Translations under genes and position numbers: made by a program | Shown: positions 1 through 8,592 of the stretch, piece by piece | How positions within the stretch are numbered: the first letter of the stretch is position 1 | Layout: each line of letters opens with the position of its first letter | Notes under the pieces: model-generated | The model's database searches: none | What the model saw: only the letters and a program-made list of their open reading frames with translations | What the model was told of the DNA's origin: nothing | DNA from: Polyangiaceae bacterium | Lineage (GTDB): Bacteria; Myxococcota_A; Polyangia; Polyangiales; Polyangiaceae | Assembly: GCA_015075635.1 (NCBI GenBank) | Contig: JABTUA010000002.1 | Location: 1,864,708 to 1,928,707 of the forward strand | Reading direction: 5' to 3' | DNA: 64,000 bases

Positions 1-582
1 CTCCAGGCCCGCGTGAGCAGCGAGATGATCGGCCAGGGGCCGCTGTTCGGGCCTTGGCTCAAGCACCTCTTGCGTGGCGGGGAGCACGTGAGCCCCTGGA
101 CGCTCAACCACGCCTTCGGCTTCCACACCGGAGTGCTCCCCGCAGCGACCACGCTGGTGATCGCGGTCCACGTAGCCATCGTGCAGCGCCGTCCGACCGA
201 GACCACGGGTCCGACCATCCCCGCGCACCCTGATTTCACGCTCCGGGTCGCGGCGCTCTGCACCGCGCTCCTGGTGGTGCTGGTCTCCTTCGCCACCTTC
301 GCGCCAATTCCCATCGGCACGCCGGCGGATCTGCGCGAGGTCAGCGCCGCCGACGCCCATCCCCCCTGGTACTTCCTGTTCCTCCACGAGCTCTTGCGGG
401 CCGCGCCACCCCGACTGCTCGGTCTCGAGAGCGCGAAGTTCATCCTGGGGGCGCTCTCCATCCTCGCCGCGTTCGTCGTCGCGCTTCCCTTCATCGACCG
501 GCGCGGCTCGCGCATCACGATGGTCGTGGGCGCCGTCTTCATCGTCATCATCGCGCTCCTGACCGGCCATGCAGTCCTTTGA
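1..582 (+). CDS. Cytochrome b/b6-type quinol oxidoreductase subunit, C-terminal part (5' end outside window)
   Basis: The reading frame is already open at base 1, so the N-terminus lies outside the window; a GTG at 13 is only an internal codon. What is seen resembles the end of the b6 region plus a subunit-IV/PetD-like region. Two His codons 15 residues apart (at 124 and 169) match the spacing of the two haem-b ligands in helix D. A PPWY motif at about 361-372 takes the place of the PEWY motif of the quinol-oxidising site. Hydrophobic stretches around 240-300, 430-490 and 520-570 are probable membrane helices. The stop overlaps the start of the next gene (569) by 14 bases, so the two are translationally coupled. 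Inferred role: the membrane quinol-reactive subunit that passes electrons to the multihaem cytochromes downstream. The Rieske or other partner would be upstream and is not visible. Confidence 0.85.
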   Translation, partial: LQARVSSEMIGQGPLFGPWLKHLLRGGEHVSPWTLNHAFGFHTGVLPAATTLVIAVHVAIVQRRPTETTGPTIPAHPDFTLRVAALCTALLVVLVSFATFAPIPIGTPADLREVSAADAHPPWYFLFLHELLRAAPPRLLGLESAKFILGALSILAAFVVALPFIDRRGSRITMVVGAVFIVIIALLTGHAVL

Positions 583-1933
583 GAAGCTCCGCGCAGCGCT
601 CTTGTGCGCCAGCCTGGCCGCGTTCACCGCGGGGGCGGCGGCCGCGCCGGGTGATCCCCCTGCGGGCGCGCCGGCGGCGCAGAAAAAGGAAGAGGCAGAC
701 GCTGGCGCGGCCCCGGACGAGAGCGGCAAGAAGAAGCGCCCGGAGCGCGACGCCAACACCTGCCTCACCTGTCACCGCACCCTCACCGACAAGAAGCTCC
801 GGGTCGTCGCCGAGGAGTACGAGCACAGTGTCCACCGTGACGAGCGCATCGGCTGCGTCGCCTGTCACAAGGGCAACCCGGTGGACCCGACGGTGCAGGC
901 TCACGACAAGACGGCGGGCTTCGTGGTGCGCCCGACGCACCAGCAGATCTCCGCGATCTGCGGCGGCTGCCACGAGGATCCGACCTTCGTCCGACGCTTC
1001 AACGCGCGCCTCGCCGTCGATCAGCGCAAGCTCTACGACCTGAGCCGGCACGGCAAGATCGCCGGCGCAGGCGACGAGAATTCTCCGACCTGCACCAACT
1101 GCCACGGCAGCCACGCCATCTTGCCGGTGGACTCCCCGAATGCGCTGGTGAACCGGCGCCAGGTCAAGGACCTCTGCGCCAAGTGCCACGCCGACAAGGA
1201 GTACATGAAGCCCTACGGGCTTCCGTCCACGCAGACAGAGAAGTGGGACAAGAGCGTGCACGGCAAGGCGTTCGCCGATGGCCACGACAAGGCGCCCACC
1301 TGCACCGGCTGCCACAGCCCGCACGCCGGCACGCTGCCCGGCACGGCCACCGTCGCCGCGCTGTGCGATCGCTGCCACCAGGACGAGCGTGACCTGTTCC
1401 TGAAGAGCCCCCACTCCCGGGCCTTCCGCCGCCTGGGTCTCGCCGACTGCGTGCCGTGCCACGGCGACCACGACGTGGCGCGCTCGAGCTGGCTCGCCGG
1501 CATGACGCCGGACTCTGCTTGCAGCAAGTGCCACTCCAAGGACGAGAAGCCGCGCAAGGTGGCCGAAGAGGTGGCGACCATTCTGCGCGGCGTGGAGGCG
1601 GAGGAGAACAGCGTCAGCATCGACGTCGCCGAGGCCCGCAAGGCCGGCCTCTTGGTGCCGGACGCGAGCTACGCCCTCGATCGCCTGCGCACCGCCCGGG
1701 TGCGGCTGGTCGCCACGGTTCACACGCTCGACGTCCGCCAGCTGACCGAGGACGCGAATCAGGCCAAGTCGGTCGCGGCCGAGGCGCGCGAGGTCCTCAC
1801 CCGGGCCCGGCGCGATCGGCAGCTCGAGCGCCGCGGGTATTTCGCCGCCATCGGCGTGGCCTCGCTGTTGTTCCTGCTCTTGGTCCTCAAGTCGGTCCAG
1901 CTCGCACGCCGGAGGCGGCGGAGTGAGCCATGA
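569..1933 (+). CDS. Membrane-anchored nonahaem c-type cytochrome
   Basis: A 454-residue protein with a Sec signal peptide (about residues 1-26), nine CxxCH haem-c motifs from about residue 65 to 320, a Lys/Arg-rich helical segment, and one C-terminal membrane helix (about 424-443) followed by a run of Arg. It therefore faces the periplasm and is tethered by its C-terminus. It starts inside the cytochrome b gene and its TGA overlaps the next ATG (ATGA at 1930-1933), so the three genes form one operon. By position it should accept electrons from the cytochrome b subunit and hand them to the larger cytochrome that follows, as in deltaproteobacterial cytochrome-bc-type (Cbc) complexes. That family comparison is inference. 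The axial ligands and redox partners cannot be read from sequence. Confidence 0.88.
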   Translation: MQSFEKLRAALLCASLAAFTAGAAAAPGDPPAGAPAAQKKEEADAGAAPDESGKKKRPERDANTCLTCHRTLTDKKLRVVAEEYEHSVHRDERIGCVACHKGNPVDPTVQAHDKTAGFVVRPTHQQISAICGGCHEDPTFVRRFNARLAVDQRKLYDLSRHGKIAGAGDENSPTCTNCHGSHAILPVDSPNALVNRRQVKDLCAKCHADKEYMKPYGLPSTQTEKWDKSVHGKAFADGHDKAPTCTGCHSPHAGTLPGTATVAALCDRCHQDERDLFLKSPHSRAFRRLGLADCVPCHGDHDVARSSWLAGMTPDSACSKCHSKDEKPRKVAEEVATILRGVEAEENSVSIDVAEARKAGLLVPDASYALDRLRTARVRLVATVHTLDVRQLTEDANQAKSVAAEAREVLTRARRDRQLERRGYFAAIGVASLLFLLLVLKSVQLARRRRRSEP

Positions 1934-4113
1934 GCGTGGGAGGCGGCCGCTTCGGGTGGCGCGTCTGGGCCATCGCTCTCGGGGCGCTGGCGGTCGTGCT
2001 CCTGGGGCTCGCCGCGCTCGGCGGCGCGCGCTCGCAGAAGAGCGCCACGTTCTGCACGCAGGGCTGCCACGTCGACACGCCTGAGCGGACTCACGCCTCC
2101 CCCGGTCACGAGCAGATCTCCTGTCAGTCGTGCCATCCGATCGCCGTGGGCGCCGGGATCCGTCTCGCGACCAGCCGACTGCTCGGGCAGAAGGGCAGCG
2201 CCAAGCACGGCGCCGTGCGCTCGGTCTCGTGCACCTCTTGCCACAACCCGAAGAGCGGCGAGTGGCTGCGGGTCTCCAGCACCGAGGGTCATCGTACTCA
2301 CCCCACGGGAGTCGCGGCCCTCGACTGCCTCTCGTGCCACCGCACGACGCATCAGCAGGTGGACCCCGCCAAGAACTGCCTCGAGTGCCACGGCAACGCC
2401 CTTCTCCACGACAAGACCAAGCACGACGAGGCCGGCAAGCCCCAGTGCTTGTCCTGCCACAATTTCTCCGTGGTGAGCGCCGAGCGCCCCGAGCGCGCGA
2501 CGCTCACCACGGCGGCGTGCACGCGCTGCCACAGCGACGGCGCGGTGAAGAGCGAGGACGTCGTGCCGGCGAGCGCCATCCGCCCGAGCGATCTGCACGG
2601 CGACGTCGACTGCAAGCAGTGCCACCAGCCCCACGACAAGTCCAGCGGCCAGGGCGCAGCGCGCCCCTGCAAGAGCTGCCACCAGATCCAGATCCTGTCC
2701 GGCAGCCCGAACCTGCCGGAAGACCACATCAAGTGCGAGAGCTGCCACAAGCAGCACAAGCCCGTGGCCCAGGCGGGCGCCCGCTGCGTCACCTGCCACG
2801 AGCAGGCCCGCGCCAAGAGCAATGGCGCCGCTTCCACCGCGCTCCGCCACGACGAGTGCGCCAGCTGCCATTTGCCGCACACCTGGGTCGCCGCTCCCAA
2901 CGAGTGCGTCACCTGCCACAAGGAACAGGCCAGCGACATCGTCAACAAGAGCCCACCGAAGCACCAGCGCTGCAACAACTGCCACGAGGTCCATGGCGCC
3001 CCACCTTCGGGCGCGACCTGCGGCGGCTGCCACAAGGGCAACGCCGCGAAGCAGCGCAACGCACCGGCCAAGCACCAGGACTGCATCAGCTGCCACAAGC
3101 CCCACTCGCCCAACGTGGCTGTGCCGGCCACCTGCGCCGAGTGCCACAAGGGCGCGCTGCACCAGCTGGTCTCACTCGGCCCCGGCGCCCACCTCAAGGC
3201 GAGCTGCACGGGTTGCCACATGACCCACGGCAACCCGCGCGCTGACACCAAGACCTGCTCCGCCTGCCACAAGGCGAAGGTCGCGCTGGTCGCCAAGGCC
3301 GGCCCCGAGCCGCACACGCGCTGCGTGTCGTGCCACGCGCCGCACCGCTTCTCCGTGGACCAGAACGCGCAGCCTTGCGCCAAGTGCCACGCGGAGATCA
3401 ACGCCTCGAGCGGCAGCCACGGCGGCAAATGCGTGAACTGCCACGCTCCGCACGGCAGTCCCAAGGTCCCCCGGGAGAAGTGCCTGGGCTGCCACGAGAA
3501 GCTCGCCTACAAGGCGCCACCCGGAAACGCCGACCACTCGCGCTGCGGCTCCTGCCACCAGCCGCACCGGGCGGCCAGCGCTGCCGCCACCAAGTGCTCG
3601 AGCTGCCACGCGGACAAGAAGAAGATCGCCGAGCTCTGGCCCGCGAGCTCCGCCCACCGCGACGCCTGCGAGAAGTGTCACAAGCCCCACGACGTGCGCG
3701 CGGCGGTCGCCTGCGGCGGCTGCCACGAGAAGCAGCAGCAGAGCGCCACCGGCGGACGCCATCAGTGCAAGCAGTGCCACGCGCCGCACCAGGCGCCGGC
3801 CCAGGACACCAAGGGTTGGTGGAACCGCTGCGCGAGCTGCCACCAGAAGCAGGTCCAGGCATCCAAGTCCCACAGCCAGTGCCAGAACTGCCATAAGCCG
3901 CACTCGTTCAAGCCGCCGGAGTGCAAGTCGTGCCACGCCGACGCCGCTGGCAAAGCCGCGCACAAGGTGAAGGAGCACGCCGAGTGCACCAAGTGCCACG
4001 ACGCGCACGGCGCCTCGCTCCCGGGCCGCACCGAGTGCCTGGCCTGCCACACGAACATGGCCAACCACCAACCGCAGGCGCAGCGCTGCTTCGGCTGTCA
4101 CCCCTTCAAGTGA
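1930..4113 (+). CDS. Giant multihaem c-type cytochrome, about 34 haem-binding motifs
   Basis: A 727-residue protein with an N-terminal membrane helix (about residues 12-31) and almost nothing else but haem-binding sequence. I count 33 CxxCH motifs plus one CxxxCH (CTQGCH) directly after the helix, roughly one per 20 residues, most alternating with short CH..PH or CHK segments. The helix lacks an obvious cleavage site and probably anchors the N-terminus in the inner membrane with the haem domain in the periplasm. It is coupled to the nonahaem gene by an ATGA overlap. Such a haem density is typical of electron wires that span the periplasm. The likely job is moving electrons between the cytochrome b module and an outer-membrane conduit such as the one encoded at 6931-10980. 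Long antisense frames here are artefacts of the repeated Cys-His codons. Confidence 0.9.
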   Translation: MSVGGGRFGWRVWAIALGALAVVLLGLAALGGARSQKSATFCTQGCHVDTPERTHASPGHEQISCQSCHPIAVGAGIRLATSRLLGQKGSAKHGAVRSVSCTSCHNPKSGEWLRVSSTEGHRTHPTGVAALDCLSCHRTTHQQVDPAKNCLECHGNALLHDKTKHDEAGKPQCLSCHNFSVVSAERPERATLTTAACTRCHSDGAVKSEDVVPASAIRPSDLHGDVDCKQCHQPHDKSSGQGAARPCKSCHQIQILSGSPNLPEDHIKCESCHKQHKPVAQAGARCVTCHEQARAKSNGAASTALRHDECASCHLPHTWVAAPNECVTCHKEQASDIVNKSPPKHQRCNNCHEVHGAPPSGATCGGCHKGNAAKQRNAPAKHQDCISCHKPHSPNVAVPATCAECHKGALHQLVSLGPGAHLKASCTGCHMTHGNPRADTKTCSACHKAKVALVAKAGPEPHTRCVSCHAPHRFSVDQNAQPCAKCHAEINASSGSHGGKCVNCHAPHGSPKVPREKCLGCHEKLAYKAPPGNADHSRCGSCHQPHRAASAAATKCSSCHADKKKIAELWPASSAHRDACEKCHKPHDVRAAVACGGCHEKQQQSATGGRHQCKQCHAPHQAPAQDTKGWWNRCASCHQKQVQASKSHSQCQNCHKPHSFKPPECKSCHADAAGKAAHKVKEHAECTKCHDAHGASLPGRTECLACHTNMANHQPQAQRCFGCHPFK

Positions 4114-4184
4114 CCGCCGCGCGCAGGAATCTCGCCGCAAGTGGCGCCCACCGCAGGGGTTGCGCTAGCGTGTGCCAAAACGGA

Positions 4185-4218
4185 CCAGAAAGCCCCCTTT
4201 CGGGGCGGTCTGGTTCTT
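4185..4218 (+). terminator. Possible intrinsic terminator or attenuator after the cytochrome operon
   Basis: CCAGA (4185-4189) pairs with TCTGG (4209-4213), and GCCCC (4192-4196) pairs with GGGGC (4202-4206) across a 2x2 internal loop and a 5-base loop. TTCTT follows. It lies between the giant cytochrome and the OB-fold gene and may reduce read-through rather than stop it. The U-tract is short, so confidence is moderate. Confidence 0.45.
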
Positions 4219-4234
4219 GCTGAGGTCGTGCGAC

Positions 4235-5071
4235 ATGAAGATGGGATACGTACTGGGTGCTGCGGTGTTGGTCGCTGGCGGAGTCGCGCTCTACGGCGGC
4301 GGCGGATCGCGCGGGCCGAGCGCCGCGGCGGAGCCTCCGAAGCCGCTGCCGGCGGCTGCCGTCCCGGGCAACCCCGGTGAACCCGAAGAGACCACGCAGC
4401 TGATCGAAGGTCAGGTGCTCGAGACGATGGCCGCGTCCGGCTACACCTACGTGCGCATCGGCGCCACCGGCACCGAGGGCACGTGGGCTGCGGTCTCGGA
4501 GACGCCGCTCAAGGTCGGAGACCAGGTGCGCGTGCGCTCGCAGACGGTGATGACCGACTTCGAGAGCAAGACGCTGAACCGCAAGTTCCCCAGCATCCAC
4601 TTCGGCACGCTCGACGACGGCAAGACCGCTGCCGGCGGCGGCGCTCTCCCGCCCGGACACCCGCAGGCCGGCGCCGGGACCGCCGCTGGCGCCGCAGCGC
4701 CGCCCGGGCATCCGACGGCCTCCGCCGCGCCCGCCGCGATCGAGGTGGGCAAGGTCGACAAAGCAGGGGGTCCGAACGGCCGCACGGTGGAGGAGATCTT
4801 CGCACAGAAGACCGAGCTCGCCGGCAAGAAGGTGCGCGTGCGCGGCGTCGTGGTGAAAGCGATGGGCGGCATCATGAACCGGACCTTCCTGCACCTGCGC
4901 GACGGCAGCGGCAGCGATCAGGCCAAGAACAACGACCTGACGGTGACCACGGTGGAGAACCCCCAAAAGGGGCAGACCGTGCTGCTCGAGGGCGTGCTGG
5001 TCTTGGACAAGGATCTGGGCGCTGGCTACAAGTACGACGCGTTGCTCGAAGACGCCGTCAGCGTGAAGTGA
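4235..5071 (+). CDS. Tandem OB-fold periplasmic protein, NrfJ-like
   Basis: A 278-residue protein from the ATG at 4235, preceded by TGAGG. A longer frame from 4172 would put the signal sequence inside the protein, so it is not used. Residues 1-20 form a signal peptide or anchor, then a Pro/Ala-rich linker. The first domain (about 50-125) carries the GQVLETM...GYTYV signature and an ESKTLNRKF segment seen in NrfJ-type proteins. A second OB-like domain (about 180-278) has the pattern TVEEIF, then a V-G-V-V strand, then FLHLRDG and NDLTVTT. Such proteins occur next to multihaem cytochrome genes in Geobacter and Anaeromyxobacter relatives; their biochemical role is not settled. The position suggests a helper for cytochrome maturation or metal handling. 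Sure of fold, unsure of function. Confidence 0.7.
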   Translation: MKMGYVLGAAVLVAGGVALYGGGGSRGPSAAAEPPKPLPAAAVPGNPGEPEETTQLIEGQVLETMAASGYTYVRIGATGTEGTWAAVSETPLKVGDQVRVRSQTVMTDFESKTLNRKFPSIHFGTLDDGKTAAGGGALPPGHPQAGAGTAAGAAAPPGHPTASAAPAAIEVGKVDKAGGPNGRTVEEIFAQKTELAGKKVRVRGVVVKAMGGIMNRTFLHLRDGSGSDQAKNNDLTVTTVENPQKGQTVLLEGVLVLDKDLGAGYKYDALLEDAVSVK

Positions 5072-5189
5072 GCGCAACTGAAGGACGCACCGAGGAAACG
5101 GGCGCGCAAGGCGGCGATGCGCGGCGCGCGGCGACCGAGGTGCGGCGAGGTGCGGCGAGAGTAGCGCGCATGCGCGCGCGGAGACGGGC

Positions 5190-5835
5190 GTAGGCGCGCG
5201 GGCGCGGGCGAGCGCGCGGGCGCGGGCGAGCGCGCGCGGGCGCGGGCGAGCGCGCGGGCGCGGGCGAGCGCGCGGGCGAGGGCGACTGCGCGGGCGAGCG
5301 CGCGGGCGAGCGCGCGGGCGAGGGCGAGCGCGCGGGCGCGGGCGAGCGCGCGGGCGAGGGCCAGCGTGGGGCGCGGGCCAGCGTGTGGGCGCGGGCCAGC
5401 GTGTGGGCGCGGGCGAGCGCGCGGGCGCGGGCGAGTGCGACTGCGAGCGCGCAGGCGCGGCGAGCGCGCGGGCGCGGGCGACTGCGAGCGCGCGGGCGCG
5501 GGCGAGCGCGGGCGCGGCGCGGGCGCGGGCGAGCGCGTGGGCGAGCGCGTGGGCGCGGGCGCGGGCGCGGGCGAGCGCGTGGGCGAGCGCGTGGGCGCGG
5601 CGCGGGCGCGGGCGAGCGCGTGGGCGAGCGCGTGGGCGCGGGCGCGCGGCGCGGGCGAGCGCGTGGGCGCGGGCCAGCGCGTGGGCGCGGGCGCGGGCGC
5701 GGGCGAGCGCGTGGGCGCGGGCGCGGGCGAGCGCGTGGGCGAGCGCGTGGGCGCGGGCCAGCGCGTGGGCGTGGGCGAGCGCGTGGGCGCGGGCCAGCGC
5801 GTGGGCGTCAGGCGTGAGCGCGGGTGTGGGCGGCG
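5190..5835. repeat. GC-only degenerate tandem repeat, about 640 bp
   Basis: This stretch is built almost only from the words GCGCGGGC, GAGCGCG and GTGGGC in irregular order (for example GCGAGCGCGTGGGC), with very few A or T. The left part favours GAGCGCGCGGGC and the right part GAGCGCGTGGGC, as expected for a repeat that expanded in steps. All reading frames stay open across it, but the products are Arg/Ala/Gly strings with no protein character, so no gene is called from 5072 to 5862. It separates the OB-fold gene from the toxin-antitoxin pair. The exact copy number may be unreliable in an assembly. Confidence 0.85.
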
Positions 5836-5862
5836 GCGGCGCGCCAACGGCCTGCGCGCCGC

Positions 5863-6339
5863 TCAGGCGCGGCCACCCATCGCTTCCAGCAACTCGCGCG
5901 CGGTCATGACTTGGACCCCATGGCGCAGGAGGGAGCTGAAATGGCGGACGTTCTCGGTCACCACCGTTCGCGCGCCCGCCGCTCGGGCAATCTCCGCAAT
6001 GTGAGCATCGTAGACTCGGCCGCCCGCGACACGCTCTTGCACGGCGAGACGGAAGAACGGCAGCCGCGCGTTGTGGGGGAGCTGGTGGATCTCGAACCGG
6101 CCGCAGATCTCTCCCTCGACCAGCCTGAGTGCGTCGGCTGGCGACAGCCGCAGCTCCTCGGGCAGCCGGGTCGAGACCGAATAGAACTCCAGGCAGCAAT
6201 GCCACGCCGTGTGGGGGACAATCCGACGATCGGCCACGGCATCCAGGAGCCGCTGGGCAGGCGCGCCTCGAGCGCCCAGCTCGATCAGTCCGGCCAGGAT
6301 GGTGCTCGTGTCGAAGAAGACCCTGGCTACCCGGGCCAC
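5863..6339 (-). CDS. vapC: PIN-domain ribonuclease toxin (VapC family)
   Basis: 158 residues from a GTG at 6339, whose first 13 bases overlap the end of the antitoxin gene, the usual arrangement for these pairs. The acidic residues that bind metal in PIN nucleases are present: Asp10 in FFDTS, Glu51 in LEFYSV, Asp111 in VYDAH, and a TEN motif near residue 130. VapC toxins cleave specific RNAs, often initiator tRNA or 23S rRNA; the target here cannot be told. A longer frame running to 6831 is only an open reading frame through the antitoxin. The nearby GC repeat and a stray gene tail (6849-6920) suggest an accessory insertion point. Confidence 0.85.
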   Translation of the reverse strand: MARVARVFFDTSTILAGLIELGARGAPAQRLLDAVADRRIVPHTAWHCCLEFYSVSTRLPEELRLSPADALRLVEGEICGRFEIHQLPHNARLPFFRLAVQERVAGGRVYDAHIAEIARAAGARTVVTENVRHFSSLLRHGVQVMTARELLEAMGGRA

Positions 6340-6578
6340 CTGTTCCGCTCCTCTTCGATCAGTCGTGCGATGTCGACGTCGGGGAGCTTCGCCGCAGTCG
6401 GACGAGCAACGAGCCTCTTTCCGCTGCGCACGAGCTTCGGCGGAGAGACTCTGCGCACCAGCCGGATGGAAACGTCGTCTACCAAAACCTCGAGCTCGGT
6501 CCCCGGTCGGAGGTGCATCCGCGCCCGGGCCGCTGCCGGAATGACCACTCGGCCTGCCTTGTCGATGGTGGTTCGCAT
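6327..6578 (-). CDS. vapB: AbrB/SpoVT-type antitoxin (VapB)
   Basis: 83 residues from ATG 6578. The N-terminal half has the swapped-hairpin AbrB signature (TTIDKAGRVVIPAAAR, then LRPGTELEV). The C-terminal half, ending DIARLIEEERNRW, is the flexible tail that normally wraps the toxin active site. The TAG stop lies inside the toxin start region. As usual for such pairs, the antitoxin should bind its own promoter upstream of 6578 with the toxin as co-repressor. No operator could be defined from one copy. From 6579 to 6848 I see no gene. Confidence 0.82.
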   Translation of the reverse strand: MRTTIDKAGRVVIPAAARARMHLRPGTELEVLVDDVSIRLVRRVSPPKLVRSGKRLVARPTAAKLPDVDIARLIEEERNRWPG

Positions 6579-6848
6579 GGCATTCAAATACCAGATCGAC
6601 GCCGGAACGGCCACCGGTCCGGTCCGAGAGGCACGAGCGTACGTGAGGTGCGCGATCTGGCTGGACCCGGGCGAGCAACGTCCCCCGCCGCGCTGAAGCC
6701 CACGCGCAGTCCACGACCGTCCGCGAGCGTTCGCTACCACTCGCGGACGTGCCCTCCGCGACGGAAGTTCCATCAGTTACTCCGTTCAGTGAGGTGGCGC
6801 CCACGTTGCACCCGAGCGCCGGAACGTCCAAGTCGGTGCTGATCGGAT

Positions 6849-6920
6849 GGGGTCGGGCGCTACGCCGTGTCGAACTGGAACGTCGACGACCTGAAGCTCG
6901 TGAAGAAGAGCTGCAACTGA
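6849..6920 (+). pseudogene. Orphan 3' end of a lost gene
   Basis: After an in-frame stop, 23 codons with strong G/C third positions end in the sequence VDDLKLVKKSCN and TGA. There is no start codon or upstream body. It reads like the last residues of a genuine protein whose remainder has been deleted. The parent is not recognised. It sits 10 bases from the stop of the convergent 15-haem cytochrome gene and next to the toxin-antitoxin pair. Confidence 0.35.
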
Positions 6921-6930
6921 AGCGAGCGCC

Positions 6931-8592
6931 TCAGGGAACCGCGCCCGTGACCAGCCCATCCACGTGCGTGTCCGGGAACAGGAAGTTCAGCGACGAGTCC
7001 ACGTTCTTGTGACACATCGAGCAGGTGTCGATCTTCGCGTGCGGCGGCGGCGGCGGCAGGCCGTGGCAGCCGCCGCAGGGGGCTTGCGTGCCGTCCACCT
7101 TGGTCCAGATCGGCGTGGTGACGGTGCCACCGGAGGGATCGCCGAACGGGAAGCTGGCGCCGTGGCAGTAGGTCTTCTCGCAGCCGCCGGTGGTGTAGAC
7201 CGGTGCGGCCCCGCCCGTGGTCGCGACGCCGCTGAAGGTGAGCTCGGCGGGCGCGAGCGTGTCGGCGTGGCCCTTGTCGTCCCACTTGGCGGGCACGATG
7301 TGACACTCCGCGCACTGCACCTTGCGCGCGCGCCCGCTGCCGACCAGGTGCGCCTGGTGCGCGCCGACGCCGGGGAAAGTCGTGGCGGTGTTGCCCGCGA
7401 CGTCCGTTGGCGGCGCAGCGCTCGTCGTGCTGCCGTGGCAGCCGCCGTTGCACTGCTCCGGGACGAGCACGTCCACCGTGCCGTCCACGTGCCGGGCCTT
7501 GTCCTTGATGCTCTTGTCGTCGTCGTTCACCACGGCGCCGTGGCAGCGCGAGCAGTCGGTCATCTGCGGGTGCGGCGCGGGAGGCGGCGCGCCGTGGCAG
7601 CCCGTGCAAGGCAGGCGACCGGCGTCGCTGGTCCACTGCGGCGAAGCCGCTGGCGCCGAAGGCGAGTGGCACCAGGCGTCGGCGCAGCGCCGGACCTTGC
7701 GATCCCAGACGGGGACTCGGTTGTCGCTGGCCGCGACGCCCTGCATGGCGACCTCCGCCGGCAGATCGGTGTCGCGGTGACCCGGATCGTTCTCGTTCTC
7801 CGGTACGGTGTGGCACTCGCTGCACTGGACGGGCCGGCTCGAGTCGCCGCCCGCCAGATGAACGCGGTGCGCGCCGACGCCCAGCGCCGTGACCAGGGTG
7901 TTGCCCGAGAGATCCTGCGGCGGCGCGGCCACGCCGTCGCTGCCGTGGCACGAGTCGCACTTGCCCTGCTCGCGCTGCACCGTGCCGTCCACGTGCAGCG
8001 CGGGGTTCACGAAGCCGCTCTCGCCGATCACGTCACCGTGACAGGTGTGGCACTTCGAGCTCTGCGGGTGCGGCGCCGGCGGCGGCAGACCGTGGCAGCT
8101 GCCGCAGGCCTCGTCCGAGCTGCGCGGCGAAGCCCAGGTCGCGTCCGAGCCGCGGTGACAGTAGGTGTCGCTGCAGCGCCGGTTCGCGGCGTCGTAGGCC
8201 GGCGAGCGTCCGCCGGTCTTCGCCAGCGTGCCGAACACCAGATCCTGGTCGCTGGTGCCGTCGGCGTGCCCGACGTCGGCGACCGCCTTGGGGACGACGT
8301 GACACTCGGTGCAGGCGATGGCGGCGTGGGTCTTGCCCGCGGTCAGGTGGATCTGGTGCGCGCCGACGCCGGGGAAGCTCGGATCGGTGTTGCCCTGGGT
8401 GTCGAGGGGCGGCGCCGCCCGCTCCAGCGCGCTGCCGGCCCGGTTGGGATCGCCGTGGCAGGCCGTGCAAGCGGTGTCCTTGTCGTTCGTCACGCCCTCG
8501 CGCTTGTCCTGACAACCCGGGGCCAGCGCCAGGGCCGCGGCCGCCGCGACCGCGAGCCAGAGGGGCAGCGAGCGGATGCGGTCAGTTCTCAT
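6931..8592 (-). CDS. Multihaem lipoprotein with CxxCH and CxxxxCH motifs
   Basis: 553 residues with a lipobox (LAPGC, Cys27). Three repeats of about 165 residues follow, each with a short CxxCH, a PGVGAH.IH/VHL segment, a CTEC/CSEC/CAECH, a CxxxxCH (CSDTYCH, CADAWCH, CEKTYCH) and a GLPPPAPHPQ or GAPPPAPHPQ stretch. I count 11 CxxCH, three CxxxxCH and one CxxxCH (CNGGCH), or 15 potential haem sites. This is the Geobacter-type CxxxxCH/CxxCH cytochrome family. It is the last gene of the porin-cytochrome operon; its ATG overlaps the stop of the 12-haem gene. Probable place: outer membrane, facing the surface or the periplasm as part of the electron conduit. Whether all wider-spaced motifs are haem-loaded is not known. 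Confidence 0.85.
   Translation of the reverse strand: MRTDRIRSLPLWLAVAAAAALALAPGCQDKREGVTNDKDTACTACHGDPNRAGSALERAAPPLDTQGNTDPSFPGVGAHQIHLTAGKTHAAIACTECHVVPKAVADVGHADGTSDQDLVFGTLAKTGGRSPAYDAANRRCSDTYCHRGSDATWASPRSSDEACGSCHGLPPPAPHPQSSKCHTCHGDVIGESGFVNPALHVDGTVQREQGKCDSCHGSDGVAAPPQDLSGNTLVTALGVGAHRVHLAGGDSSRPVQCSECHTVPENENDPGHRDTDLPAEVAMQGVAASDNRVPVWDRKVRRCADAWCHSPSAPAASPQWTSDAGRLPCTGCHGAPPPAPHPQMTDCSRCHGAVVNDDDKSIKDKARHVDGTVDVLVPEQCNGGCHGSTTSAAPPTDVAGNTATTFPGVGAHQAHLVGSGRARKVQCAECHIVPAKWDDKGHADTLAPAELTFSGVATTGGAAPVYTTGGCEKTYCHGASFPFGDPSGGTVTTPIWTKVDGTQAPCGGCHGLPPPPPHAKIDTCSMCHKNVDSSLNFLFPDTHVDGLVTGAVP

Noticed and set aside
1759..3464. Long antisense frames under the cytochrome genes
   Set aside because: They result from regular Cys-His and Lys codons on the + strand; they have no signals of their own and repeat low-complexity Trp/His/Leu or Ala/Val/Leu patterns.
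5190..5835. CRISPR array
   Set aside because: Units have no fixed length, no distinct spacers and no cas genes; the stretch is a low-complexity repeat.
4106..6205. 699-residue open frame across the GC repeat, and several shorter ones on both strands
   Set aside because: All frames stay open only because the repeat has no A/T; products are Arg/Ala/Gly/Pro strings, and the real genes there (OB-fold, VapC) lie in other frames.
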